A DNA stretch of 64,000 nucleotides from JAEINY01 sp942490535 (GTDB taxonomy: Bacteria > Bacteroidota > Bacteroidia > Bacteroidales > Marinilabiliaceae), in the NCBI GenBank assembly GCA_942490535.1, contig CALNXQ010000005.1:1674001-1738000 (forward strand), written 5' to 3'. Below the pieces are notes generated by a model that had not been told where the DNA came from, ran no database searches, and saw nothing but the letters and a program-made list of their open reading frames with translations. This document shows positions 34,657 to 44,078 of this stretch, piece by piece (the first letter of the stretch is position 1; each line of letters starts with the position of its first letter). Position numbers and translations under genes: made by a program.

Positions 34657-36003
34657 TTAGGGCCTGAATTGCAGCTTAAGTTTCACTTTTTCTTCTGCCG
34701 GAACACCACTTTGAGTCGCTGGTAACCAAACTGGTCCCTGGCGTAGTTTTTTGATGGCTTCATCTGAATACGCATCGCCCGGAGTGCGTTTAATGGCAAT
34801 GTCGGTGATGATACCCTGTTCAGAGATGGTGACCCACAGCACGACGGTTTCTTTTTTGCCACTGCCGCTGGCCGGATACTCCAGCTTGCGCTCAATGGAT
34901 TGGATGTATGCATCAAGCCCTGCTTTGGGTTGAGCAGGTACAAAATCTTCCGTCACAATTTTTTGTTCACGTGCGGTGCCATAGCCGGTCACCACCACTT
35001 CATCCATGGCCAGTAATTCCGGTTCCAGCATGAAGGTGATGGAGTCCGTACTTTGACTTTTTTCAGAAGAGACATAACCGATGAAACCGGCCATGACGGG
35101 GAGGGCTGAATCACGTTGATTGATGGCCAGCTGATAGCTGCCATCCAGGTGGGTGATGGTACCTTTTGAAGTCCCTTTGAGCATGACGTTGGCACCGGGA
35201 AGGGGGTCACGGTTTTTATCCATCACCACGCCTTTGATCACAATCACATCGTCATAATCGGGAGCCGTATCGGTAAGTTTCTGGCCACGTAAGGTCCCGC
35301 TCAATGCACGCTTGGGTTGCTCTGCCTGTTCAGGTAAATCTGCATCCAGGAGGGCGTTGATGACGGGTGGTGCGGCTACTTTTTCCCCTTTCTGAAGGCT
35401 GACCTCTTTTTTGTCTGTATCAATGCGCTCCATGACCAGGCCCTGTTGTCCACTTTGAGCCTTGGGGGCAGGATGTAATTTTTTTTCGGGTCGCACCACT
35501 TTCGGCGTGGCGATTTCCAATTCTTCTGAAATGAGCTCGCCCTCCAGGGGAACTTCACTTTTTTCTTTCACAGCGATGGGCTGCGCTTCTTTTTTCTCCT
35601 CGGTGATGGGCTTTATTGCTGGCACAACCTGTTCCTGTCTGGGTGGTAGTGCCCGATTGTCCGATAGCGTTGGTGGGGCAGAAGGAATCAGTAAAGTCAG
35701 GACACTCACGATGCCGGCCACGAGAGCTATGGTGGCAGCTACCAACCAACCATTTCGCGAGGTGGCTTTGGGGCGATAGGAGGTAGCTATTTTTTGGCTG
35801 AGCAAATTCAAGTCGGCCGCGAATTCCGTTTCGTTTAATTGGGAAAGACCTTCCAGGGCATCCGCTTCAAAAGGATCATTGAGCAGCTGTTTTTCAAAGG
35901 CATGTTGCTCCTGATTACTTACTTTTCCAAATAAATAGTTCCAAAAGCGATGCTTTGCTGTGGCCGGACGGTATGTGTGTTTATGACGCATGGCTGGATT
36001 CAA
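34657..36003 (-). CDS. Anti-sigma-like membrane protein with carboxypeptidase-regulatory and TonB C-terminal domains
   Basis: A 448-residue membrane fusion. A cytoplasmic N-terminal ~80 residues (FWNYLFGKVSNQEQHAFEK, DPFEADALEGL) look like the anti-sigma-type segment found beside ECF sigma factors in Bacteroidota. One membrane helix (~84-106) leads to a Pro/Glu/Lys-rich spacer, then a carboxypeptidase-regulatory-like domain (~250-320), a Ton-box-like MDEVVVTGYGT (~333-343), and a TonB C-terminal domain (~360-448: RKLEYPA, GIITDIAIKRTPG). It overlaps the upstream sigma factor gene by 23 nt, so the two are translationally linked. It likely holds the sigma factor and senses or energises an outer-membrane partner. 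Confidence 0.8.
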   Translation of the reverse strand: MNPAMRHKHTYRPATAKHRFWNYLFGKVSNQEQHAFEKQLLNDPFEADALEGLSQLNETEFAADLNLLSQKIATSYRPKATSRNGWLVAATIALVAGIVSVLTLLIPSAPPTLSDNRALPPRQEQVVPAIKPITEEKKEAQPIAVKEKSEVPLEGELISEELEIATPKVVRPEKKLHPAPKAQSGQQGLVMERIDTDKKEVSLQKGEKVAAPPVINALLDADLPEQAEQPKRALSGTLRGQKLTDTAPDYDDVIVIKGVVMDKNRDPLPGANVMLKGTSKGTITHLDGSYQLAINQRDSALPVMAGFIGYVSSEKSQSTDSITFMLEPELLAMDEVVVTGYGTAREQKIVTEDFVPAQPKAGLDAYIQSIERKLEYPASGSGKKETVVLWVTISEQGIITDIAIKRTPGDAYSDEAIKKLRQGPVWLPATQSGVPAEEKVKLKLQFRP

Positions 36004-36568
36004 GACATATCTTTAAATTTCGTTTTCCGTTTTGAATATAACTCTTTACTTTTTTAAGGTCCAGCTTCAACTGGAGGCTGATGTCTTGATAACAAAGCTC
36101 TTCAAAGTAAAATAGTTCAATGCATTGCCGCTGTTGCAGGCGCAATTTTTGCAGGCATTCCTGAAGACGGTCATCCATGGCCTCCGGTTCCCATTCATCA
36201 TTAAGATGCACCGCCGATGGGTTTTCCATAAAAAGGAGCTCTGAATTTTGAAATTCTTTTTCTTTTTGTTGCACCGATTTTTGATGCCGCAGCTGCATCA
36301 GGCAATAATTTTTTGAAACCACGTACAACCAGGGTTTAAAAAGCTCCACTTCTTTATCTTTCAGTTCGCGGCTCAGTTTTTCGAAGATGCCCATGACAGC
36401 ATCCTGCGCATCCTCCCTGTTTTTAAGGTATTTCAAACAAACACCATACACTAAATGCATGTACCGTTGATAGAGTCGGCCCAGTTGATTTAAATCACCT
36501 GTTGATTGATAGGCGGCAATCAATTGCTCATCAGTAAGCTCTTTTTTTCTCAACAGTTGTAATACCAT
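35981..36568 (-). CDS. ECF-type RNA polymerase sigma factor
   Basis: A 195-residue sigma-70 family protein. Region 2 is seen at ~28-95 (LYQRYMHLVYGVCLKYLKNREDAQDAVM, FKPWLYVVSKNYCL) and region 4 at ~130-185 (LQECLQKLRLQQRQCIELFYFEELCYQDISLQLKL). There is no sigma-1.1 or region 3, so it is ECF-type. Its last codons overlap the start of the membrane fusion gene. The VWA protein gene is divergent, 196 nt away, and is a likely target. Confidence 0.93.
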   Translation of the reverse strand: MVLQLLRKKELTDEQLIAAYQSTGDLNQLGRLYQRYMHLVYGVCLKYLKNREDAQDAVMGIFEKLSRELKDKEVELFKPWLYVVSKNYCLMQLRHQKSVQQKEKEFQNSELLFMENPSAVHLNDEWEPEAMDDRLQECLQKLRLQQRQCIELFYFEELCYQDISLQLKLDLKKVKSYIQNGKRNLKICLESSHAS

Positions 36569-36764
36569 GTAGGTGGATGCCTTTAAAAATTTATTGACGC
36601 TTCTTTTGGCGTTTCTTGTGTCTGAAAACTAAAGCCATAATGGCTTTGGGTCAGTGCTGAATGCCCCTTACCGGAATTAAAAATAGAAAAAATTCAGGAA
36701 CTTTTATGGAATTGCTCCAGGCGCTGCATCCTATGGGTGAACGTAACATTTAAAATCTACAATT

Positions 36765-38651
36765 ATGAAACGGATATTAGCAATTTTAGCAGTCTTATTT
36801 TGTACCCTTATTATTTACGGCCAATCCGTAAGCAAAACCATTACCGGTACGGTTAGTGATGAACAAGGTGATGGACTACCTGGAGTGGCTGTGGTAGAGG
36901 AGGGGACTCAAAATGGATGTATCACCGATGTGAACGGCCAGTATTCTATCCGGGTACAGGGTGAGAAATCGGTTTTGGTGTTTTCGTTTGTGGGAATGGT
37001 CACTGAAAAAGTAAGTGTGAAAAAGCGGTCAGTTATTGATGTCACTTTGAAACAGGAATTAGCAGAAATGGATGAGGTGGTAGTAGTGTCTTATGGACGA
37101 AGGGAGAAAAAAGCTAATCCTTTTAGCAATGTATTGGCAGGACGGGCTTCGGGCGTCATGATCAGAGGAAATGCGGGTTATGCCCCAGCTTACGAGATGG
37201 AGTCATTTAATACCGAAGGTTATTCCGCGGTGCATGAAAATGGCTATCGGGAGGTGACCAAAGAACCATTGTCTACCTTTTCAGTGGATGTGGATCGGGC
37301 CTCTTATACCAATATCAGACGGTTCATCAATAGTGGTCAGTTGCCACCGGTGGATGCCGTTCGTATAGAAGAGATGATCAACTATTTCAATTATGACTAT
37401 GCAAGCCCCAACGGGGACGATCCGTTTGGTGTGAGTTCTGATTTGGCCATCTGTCCCTGGAATAAGGCGCATTACCTTTTAAAAGTGGGTTTGAAAGGGC
37501 AGGAGATTGAAAAAGATAATTTGCCACCTTCCAATTTGGTGTTTTTGTTGGATGTGTCGGGTTCCATGAATCAACAGAATAAATTGCCCTTGTTGAAATC
37601 CTCATTGCGTTTATTGGTCAATGAATTGCGTCCCGAAGATCACGTCTCCATTGTAGTGTATGCCGGGGCGGCCGGTGTGGTATTAAAACCCACTGCCGGG
37701 AATGAAAAGAAAACCATTCTGGATGCATTGGATCGCTTGGAAGCCGGTGGTTCAACAGCTGGCGGTCAAGGATTACGTCTGGCTTATGCCACTGCCAGGG
37801 AGCATTATGTGAAAGGCGGTAATAACCGGATTTTATTGGCCACGGATGGGGACTTTAACGTGGGCGTGAGTTCCAATGCCGATATGGAACGTTTGGTGGA
37901 ACAGGAGCGGGATAATGGGATTTTTGTTACTGTACTGGGGTTTGGCATGGGTAATTACAAGGATGATAAAATGGAGATCATCGCCGATAAAGGCAATGGG
38001 AATTACGCTTACATCGACAATTTGCAGGAAGCCCAGAAAACACTGGTCAGTGAGTTTGGAGGTACGTTGTTTACCATTGCAAAAGATGTGAAGTTCCAGA
38101 TTGAATTCAATCCTCAGAGAGTATTGGCCTATCGTTTGATTGGGTATGAAAACCGCTTACTCAACAACGAAGATTTTAATGATGACACGAAAGATGCTGG
38201 GGAGATGGGAGCAGGTCATACGGTGACTGCGTTATATGAGATCATTCCGGTGGGCGCAAAAGATGCCGGAGAATGGATGAAAAGTGTCGATGCCTTAAAG
38301 TATCAGAAACAAAATAAGAAAATCAATAATGGGAGTGCCAATGAATGGCTTACCTTAAAGTTAAGATACAAACAACCCGACGGGCAAAAAAGTGAATTAA
38401 TGGAATTTGTGGTAAAGGGGGAAGTGGATACCTTTGATAAAGCTTCTGACGATTTGCGTTTTGCTGCTTCGGTAGCCGGCTTTGGAATGTTGTTGCGCGA
38501 TTCCAAATATAAAGGAGATACCAGTTTTGAGGCGGTACGTAACTGGGCGAAAAGTGCAAGAGGGAATGACGAGGATGGTTTTAAAGCAGAGATGATTCGC
38601 CTGATCAAAACAGCTGAGACTTTGCAGCAACAAACCGCTTCGGGTTATTGA
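36765..38651 (+). CDS. VWA-domain protein with carboxypeptidase-regulatory-like N-terminus (YfbK-like)
   Basis: A 628-residue exported protein. Signal peptide to ~20 (LIIYGQS), carboxypeptidase-regulatory-like domain (~24-100; ITGTVSDEQGDGLPGVAV), a Ton-box-like MDEVVVVSYG, the YfbK-type vWF_A N-terminal region (EPLSTFSVDVDRASYTNIRRF, ~170-250), a VWA domain with intact MIDAS D263-x-S265-x-S267, and a C-terminal DUF3520-type region. Start is ATG at 36765. The gene is divergent from the ECF sigma pair. The role is unknown, but metal-dependent protein binding at the envelope is expected. Confidence 0.9.
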   Translation: MKRILAILAVLFCTLIIYGQSVSKTITGTVSDEQGDGLPGVAVVEEGTQNGCITDVNGQYSIRVQGEKSVLVFSFVGMVTEKVSVKKRSVIDVTLKQELAEMDEVVVVSYGRREKKANPFSNVLAGRASGVMIRGNAGYAPAYEMESFNTEGYSAVHENGYREVTKEPLSTFSVDVDRASYTNIRRFINSGQLPPVDAVRIEEMINYFNYDYASPNGDDPFGVSSDLAICPWNKAHYLLKVGLKGQEIEKDNLPPSNLVFLLDVSGSMNQQNKLPLLKSSLRLLVNELRPEDHVSIVVYAGAAGVVLKPTAGNEKKTILDALDRLEAGGSTAGGQGLRLAYATAREHYVKGGNNRILLATDGDFNVGVSSNADMERLVEQERDNGIFVTVLGFGMGNYKDDKMEIIADKGNGNYAYIDNLQEAQKTLVSEFGGTLFTIAKDVKFQIEFNPQRVLAYRLIGYENRLLNNEDFNDDTKDAGEMGAGHTVTALYEIIPVGAKDAGEWMKSVDALKYQKQNKKINNGSANEWLTLKLRYKQPDGQKSELMEFVVKGEVDTFDKASDDLRFAASVAGFGMLLRDSKYKGDTSFEAVRNWAKSARGNDEDGFKAEMIRLIKTAETLQQQTASGY

Positions 38652-38787
38652 TGTACAAGGCATCTAAAAGGGGTAGTCCTCTTCCGGATGTTTCAGGGCA
38701 CTCAAAGCACCGGCATCTTGGTTGGAAAACCTTTAGTAGGTGGTTGGGCTGAAGTAGTTAAAGAAATTTCCAATTCTACGTTTTTTC

Positions 38788-38836
38788 AACCATTCATTAA
38801 CACCGTTTAATTGGTGGCTAATGAATGGTTTTTTAT
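38788..38836 (+). terminator. Rho-independent terminator after VWA gene
   Basis: AACCATTCATTA (38788-38799) pairs with TAATGAATGGTT (38819-38830), extended by ACACC/GGTGG, and is followed by TTTTTATT. The rest of 38652-39046 shows no gene. Confidence 0.88.
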
Positions 38837-39046
38837 TAAAAGAAACTTTTTTTTCCAAAAGATGCAACCCTTTCATTTTTACCTTGACATTAAAGATGTC
38901 GCGACTTTAAGATGAAAGAAAAATACAGAACTATCGAAATGGGGAGGTGGACCGGATTGAAAGTTGTGAATAGTAGAAAGTCACAAATTATAATCCGAGC
39001 CATCGATCTAAAAAAAGGAAATTGAAATCTTAATCGAAGAAAGAGA

Positions 39047-41410
39047 ATGAAAAAGCTATCTGGAAAACTGCTCATTATATGTTTTTTGCTACAAGTAATG
39101 ATGGTGGTTAGGGCTGAAGGTGATCCAACGATCGAGAAAAAACTGGTGACCGTAAGTGGCCATATCAAAGATGCTAATACGGGGGAGGTGTTAATTGGTG
39201 CTACTCTTTTTGTGGAAGAGTTGTCATCCGGAAGCATTACCAATTTATATGGATTTTACTCCATGTCGGTACCACCTGGTGAATACAACATCACATACGC
39301 TTATTTGGGCTATCAGCCCCAAACCCAAAAAGTAGCGATGACAAAGGATGTGACCCTGGATATTAAATTGAATCCTAAATCTGAATCCATCGAGGAGATT
39401 GTGGTGAGTTCAAAACGGAAAGATGCCAATATCCGCACACCTGAAATGGGGGTTCAAAAACTTCAAAGTGCCACCATCAAAAGAGTACCGGTGTTAATGG
39501 GTGAAACCGACCTGGTGAAAGTGATTCAGCTAATGCCGGGCGTGCAGGCTGCCAGTGAAGGCTCCAGTGGTTTTAGTGTGCGTGGGGGTAATCCCGATCA
39601 AAACCTGATATTATTGGATGAGGCAACCGTCTATAATGCAGGTCACTTATTGGGATTTTTCTCAGTGTTTAATAATGATGCGGTAAAGGATGTGAAACTC
39701 TATAAAGGTGACATTCCTGCCAGTAACGGCGGCCGTCTTTCTTCGCTTTTGGATGTGCGCATGAAAGATGGAAATAACCAAACGTTCTCAGGAACTGGTG
39801 GTATTGGGCTCATCTCCTCCCGTTTAACTTTAGAAGGTCCCATTGGAGGTGAAAAAACATCCTTTGTAATCAGTGGACGAAGAACCTATGCAGATCTGTT
39901 TTTACCGTTATCCAGTGATGAGGCAATTAGAAATAATAAACTGCATTTTTACGATTTAAATGCAAAAATAAACCACACTATTAATGCCAATAACAGATTG
40001 TATCTGAGTGGTTATTTTGGTCGTGATGTACTTAAAGATAAAACGAATGAAATGAATTATGGGAATCATACATTGACATTTCGCTGGAACCATATTTTTT
40101 CACCGCGTTTGTTTGCAAATGCAACACTGATTTATTCTAATTATGACTATTTCTTAGGAGGTGATGAGGGAGCAACATCCTTTGAATGGAAATCAAATCT
40201 TCAAGATTTAGGTATTAAACTGGATTTTGATTGGTATTTAAATCCAAATAATACCATTGAGTTTGGCGAGCAGACTATATATCACAACATTCAACCCGGA
40301 AAAGCCAAAGGTAAAGGTGAGAATGCTTTGTTAAGCGAAATAGAAGTGCCGGAATCACATTCACTTGAACATGCTTTTTATGTTTCAAATATACAAAAGG
40401 TAACGCCGAAGCTAACGGTAAAATATGGACTTAGAGTTTCTGCTTTTCAAAATATGGGGCCAACTACCCGATATTATTATGACAGTACTTTCGAACCAAT
40501 TGATGACAAAGAAAAGAAATACAAAAAAGGTGATTTTTACAAAACATATATGGGATGGGAACCACGTGTAGGCGCTACTTTTGTCGTAAATCCAAGCACA
40601 TCCGTTAAGTCAAGTTATACACGTTCCTACCAATACATGCACTTAGCATCTAACTCTGCATCCGGTACACCGCTTGATGTATGGTTTGCTTCTTCGCCTA
40701 ATGTGAAGCCACAGATATCTGATCAGTTTTCTGTTGGTATCTTCAAAAACTTCAGAAATAATACCATTGAAGCCTCTGTGGAGACTTTTTATAAAAATAT
40801 GCAGAATACCATTGACTTTAAGGATCAGGCAGAACTGTTGTTGAATAAACACCTGGAAGGAGAATTGCGATTTGGAAAGTCCTATGCTTATGGTGCTGAA
40901 ATGTTGGTGAAGTTCAATTTATCGAAATGGAATGGATGGGTAAGTTACACCTTATCCCGTTCAGAGCGCGATATACCTGATATTAATAATGGTAACAAAT
41001 ACCTGTCACCATATGATCGTACGCATGATTGCAGTATTGTACTGAATCGTCAACTGGGAGAGCGCACTAGCTTATCAGCTAACTGGGTATACACCACTGG
41101 TACACCTGCAACATATCCTGTAGCTCGTTATGAAGTAGGAGGAGACATTGTTCCTTATTATTCTGATCGCAATGCTGATCGTATGCCGGATTATCATCGA
41201 TTGGACTTATCACTTACGGTGAAAGATAAGCCACGTGATAATCGTAAATGGCAAGGTGAATGGGTTTTCTCGGTATATAATGCATACGGACGTAAAAACG
41301 CCTGGGCTATCAACTTTAAAAAAGATAAAGATAACCCATATAAAATGCAGGCAGAGAAAACATCCCTGTTTTCATTTGTACCATCCGTTACTTATAACTT
41401 TAAATTTTAA
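39047..41410 (+). CDS. TonB-dependent receptor, DUF4249-associated type
   Basis: A 787-residue outer-membrane receptor. Signal peptide to ~24, carboxypeptidase-regulatory-like domain (~33-115; VSGHIKDANTGEVLIG), Ton-box-like IEEIVVSSKR, plug (~145-260; PVLMGETDLVKVIQLMPGVQ, GFSVRGGNPDQNLILLD) and barrel ending in FVPSVTYNFKF. It is the usual partner of a DUF4249 lipoprotein, here encoded directly downstream, so the pair probably imports an unknown large nutrient or chelate. The 38.9 kb upstream region has no clear promoter match. Confidence 0.94.
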   Translation: MKKLSGKLLIICFLLQVMMVVRAEGDPTIEKKLVTVSGHIKDANTGEVLIGATLFVEELSSGSITNLYGFYSMSVPPGEYNITYAYLGYQPQTQKVAMTKDVTLDIKLNPKSESIEEIVVSSKRKDANIRTPEMGVQKLQSATIKRVPVLMGETDLVKVIQLMPGVQAASEGSSGFSVRGGNPDQNLILLDEATVYNAGHLLGFFSVFNNDAVKDVKLYKGDIPASNGGRLSSLLDVRMKDGNNQTFSGTGGIGLISSRLTLEGPIGGEKTSFVISGRRTYADLFLPLSSDEAIRNNKLHFYDLNAKINHTINANNRLYLSGYFGRDVLKDKTNEMNYGNHTLTFRWNHIFSPRLFANATLIYSNYDYFLGGDEGATSFEWKSNLQDLGIKLDFDWYLNPNNTIEFGEQTIYHNIQPGKAKGKGENALLSEIEVPESHSLEHAFYVSNIQKVTPKLTVKYGLRVSAFQNMGPTTRYYYDSTFEPIDDKEKKYKKGDFYKTYMGWEPRVGATFVVNPSTSVKSSYTRSYQYMHLASNSASGTPLDVWFASSPNVKPQISDQFSVGIFKNFRNNTIEASVETFYKNMQNTIDFKDQAELLLNKHLEGELRFGKSYAYGAEMLVKFNLSKWNGWVSYTLSRSERDIPDINNGNKYLSPYDRTHDCSIVLNRQLGERTSLSANWVYTTGTPATYPVARYEVGGDIVPYYSDRNADRMPDYHRLDLSLTVKDKPRDNRKWQGEWVFSVYNAYGRKNAWAINFKKDKDNPYKMQAEKTSLFSFVPSVTYNFKF

Positions 41411-41463
41411 TCATGAAAGGAAAGAAGGTAATCAATATAAATAGGTTATTAAAAACGAGAGAT

Positions 41464-42342
41464 ATGAAGTGGAAGATGTGTTTGGGTTTATTGGCAGTAT
41501 TGGTATTTATGTCATCATGTACCGAAGATATTGATCTGAAACTTAATAATACAAAACCTTTATTTGTTGTTGACGGACGCATCACAACAGATATCACTAC
41601 TCATTCAGTACGCTTAACCATGACTGCTGATTATTATTCTAATGAGATGGTACCGGCTGTTTCCGCTGCTAAAGTGAGCCTTGATGATGGCATGCAAACT
41701 ATTGTATTACATGAGTCGGATGCGAAACCAGGGTATTATGAAACCCCGTCTGATTATTTTGGTGTTGTAGGTAGAACCTATAAATTGATAATAGAAAACG
41801 TTGATGCGGATAAGGATGGCCACACTGAAGTATACGAAGCGGTAAGTATATTGAATCCTGTTAATGAAATAGATTCAGTTGATTATGAGTATGACGACCA
41901 GGATAAAATGTGGAAGGTGCTTTTGTATGGGCAGGATATTCCCGATCGTAAGGACTATTATATGTGGGGTGTAGCTAAAAATGATTCCCTGGTTTCAGAT
42001 GCTTATTCTGAGTTGCAATCAACTGATGATGAGTTTTTTGATGGTAATTATGCTAATCGAGTATGGGTGCAATCCATTGCAGAAGAAGATGAGGATGGTG
42101 ATTTAAAGATTACTGTTAAAGATGGAGACTGGATTAAATTAATTATGGGGGGGATAAACGAAGAGTTTCATAACTATTTGATGGCAATACAAGAGGAAAC
42201 TGGATTTAAGAGTCCTCTGTTTAGTGGTCCTCCGGCCAATGTGAGAGGTAATATTATAAGTAATAGTGGAAATGAGGTATTAGGATTTTTTACGACTTAC
42301 AGTGTTGTCAGAGATTCCGTTCAAGTAAACGGTAAAAAATAA
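41464..42342 (+). CDS. DUF4249 lipoprotein partner of the TonB receptor
   Basis: A 292-residue lipoprotein. The ATG at 41464 (MKWKMCLGLLAVLVFMSSC) puts the lipobox Cys19 at the normal place. An in-frame ATG at 41413, only 2 nt after the receptor stop, adds 17 basic residues and may be used. The mature protein opens TEDIDLKLNNTKPLFVVDGRITTD, the DUF4249 signature, followed by an Ig-like beta-rich body (TYKLIIENVDADKDGHTEVYEA). It is an outer-membrane surface lipoprotein co-transcribed with the receptor and followed by a strong terminator. Confidence 0.9.
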   Translation: MKWKMCLGLLAVLVFMSSCTEDIDLKLNNTKPLFVVDGRITTDITTHSVRLTMTADYYSNEMVPAVSAAKVSLDDGMQTIVLHESDAKPGYYETPSDYFGVVGRTYKLIIENVDADKDGHTEVYEAVSILNPVNEIDSVDYEYDDQDKMWKVLLYGQDIPDRKDYYMWGVAKNDSLVSDAYSELQSTDDEFFDGNYANRVWVQSIAEEDEDGDLKITVKDGDWIKLIMGGINEEFHNYLMAIQEETGFKSPLFSGPPANVRGNIISNSGNEVLGFFTTYSVVRDSVQVNGKK

Positions 42343-42472
42343 AAACTCACCTCCGTTTTATTCGATAAGAGGTGCTGCATTTTGATTGTTTAGCAGTGCC
42401 TTTTAATAGAGAGATGTTCTGTTTGATTGTTATAAACATCTTTCGGTTGCTCATAACGATGAGCATTAAATG

Positions 42473-42504
42473 ACAACAGCCAATCCGTCAGGATTGGCTG
42501 TTGT
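42473..42504. terminator. Bidirectional terminator between DUF4249 gene and folE
   Basis: 14-bp perfect stem ACAACAGCCAATCC / GGATTGGCTGTTGT with a 4-nt GTCA loop, between converging genes. Confidence 0.85.
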
Positions 42505-42522
42505 TATATTGTGTGCGAATAT

Positions 42523-43146
42523 CTAGTGCAACTTAGTACCAATGATGTTGAAAAACTCTTCCCGGGTAGCCACATTTTTCATAAAGGCTCCTGTGAAATC
42601 AGACGTCGTAGTGACCGAGTGTTGTTTTTGCACGCCACGCATTTGCATACACATGTGTTGTGCTTCAATGACAACGGCGACACCCAATGGGTTGAGTGTA
42701 TTTTGAATACATTCCTTTATTTGTGTGGTCAATCGTTCTTGCACTTGTAACCGGCGCGCAAATGCTTCTACTACGCGGGCAATTTTGCTTAAACCGGTGA
42801 TGTGATGCCGGGGGATATAAGCGACATGCGCTTTCCCAAAAAACGGCAACATGTGATGCTCACACATGGAGTAAAGCTCAATGTCTTTTACGACTACCAT
42901 TTGTTGGTAATCTTCGCGAAACATGGCAGAGCGCACTATTTCAGCAGGATCCATATGATAACCCTGGGTTAGAAATTGCATGGCTTTGGCCACCCGAAGG
43001 GGTGTTTTTTCCAAGCCTTCCCGAGAGGGGTCTTCGCCAAGTAATTCCAGTACGCCTTGATAATGATCACTTAAAGCTTCGGTAGTTGTGTCATCGTAGG
43101 TTTCAACTTTCGCGTAGCCCTTTTTCCCATTCAAAGTAAATTCCAT
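42523..43146 (-). CDS. folE: GTP cyclohydrolase I
   Basis: A 207-residue enzyme that converts GTP to dihydroneopterin triphosphate for folate or pterin synthesis. The zinc site is intact: C95-E-H-H98 (LYSMCEHHMLPF) and C166 (EAQHMCMQMRG). The signature PRHHITGLSKIARVVEAFARRLQVQERLT is complete. The ATG at 43146 is preferred; a TTG-started frame reaches 43170. It is monocistronic. Confidence 0.97.
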   Translation of the reverse strand: MEFTLNGKKGYAKVETYDDTTTEALSDHYQGVLELLGEDPSREGLEKTPLRVAKAMQFLTQGYHMDPAEIVRSAMFREDYQQMVVVKDIELYSMCEHHMLPFFGKAHVAYIPRHHITGLSKIARVVEAFARRLQVQERLTTQIKECIQNTLNPLGVAVVIEAQHMCMQMRGVQKQHSVTTTSDFTGAFMKNVATREEFFNIIGTKLH

Positions 43147-43225
43147 CGTAAAAAATTTCAATAAAGCCAATTAAGGCTGCAAAAGTGCAACTTTCCTGCT
43201 AATCTGCAACTGATTTTTTTTAGGT

Positions 43226-43945
43226 TTATTTGCCTGTTTTAAATCTTCTTAATTGTTGTTCATATAAATCAATCAATAGCTCCATTTCTCCCTGTGTCAA
43301 TGGTTGGGGAACAGTGCGTTTTATTTTTTCATTATCGGGTGATTGATACAGCATGAGCGGAATCAGTTCCTCAGTACTCACACCAACCATTTGATCGGGT
43401 TGAATTTGGGTTTTATAAACGGTATTCATGGTTTGTTCCCGAATCACCATTTTCTGATTCATCTCCGCATCCATTTTTTTAGGTGCCTGTGTGAGGGCCT
43501 GGTTAGTGGATTGCCGGATGTTATTAGTAGCGTATACCGATTCCGGGGTCACCTTCAGCGGCATGTATCGACCTTGTGTAGCCAGGTTTTGATAGCGCGG
43601 TACAACGATCACTTCACTGAGTTGAACCGTATCACGGGTTAAAAACACACCAAACAAGTAATTGCGGTGTCGTAAACTGTCGTTTATTTGCAAATAGGTG
43701 TCTTTAAATCCCAAATGGGAGAATTTGATGATTTCGTTTTTCTTCACCCACATGGAAAACTGGCCCGTTTCATCAGATAAAAAGTTTAACGAATTGATGC
43801 TGAATTTAGAAAAGGGTAATACTTCCAGACTATCCTTGTCCATTACAACTCCGGTAATCCGCAACGAATCCTGACTTTGTGCCAGACTTACAGAAGAAAG
43901 GCAAAAAGCAAAGAGAAATGATGTTAGGTAGAGAATGTTTTTCAT
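43226..43945 (-). CDS. Exported carboxypeptidase-regulatory-like domain protein
   Basis: A 239-residue secreted protein with signal peptide (to ~22, SVSLAQ). One carboxypeptidase-regulatory-like (beta-sandwich) domain occupies ~28-115 (ITGVVMDKDSLEVLPFSKFSI, IKFSHLGFKDTYLQI), followed by LSEVIVVPRYQ. A polar, Gln-rich helical tail follows. It does not continue into a plug or barrel, so it is a stand-alone protein of the type common in this phylum. Function unknown. Confidence 0.8.
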   Translation of the reverse strand: MKNILYLTSFLFAFCLSSVSLAQSQDSLRITGVVMDKDSLEVLPFSKFSINSLNFLSDETGQFSMWVKKNEIIKFSHLGFKDTYLQINDSLRHRNYLFGVFLTRDTVQLSEVIVVPRYQNLATQGRYMPLKVTPESVYATNNIRQSTNQALTQAPKKMDAEMNQKMVIREQTMNTVYKTQIQPDQMVGVSTEELIPLMLYQSPDNEKIKRTVPQPLTQGEMELLIDLYEQQLRRFKTGK

Positions 43946-44040
43946 AGGGTGTATTTAAGGGGTTTCAATATACTTACCAGTAAAATAACAATTATCATTC
44001 CGTTTGGTTGGCTGAAGTGCATTATTTGCGTTTTGTTTCA

Positions 44041-44069
44041 GCCAAAAAGAGGGAGCGAACTCCCTCTTT
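44041..44069 (-). terminator. Rho-independent terminator after nitroreductase gene
   Basis: 10-bp stem AAAGAGGGAG / CTCCCTCTTT with a CGAA loop, followed on the minus strand by TTGGCTG. Confidence 0.75.
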
Positions 44070-44078
44070 AGAATCGAT

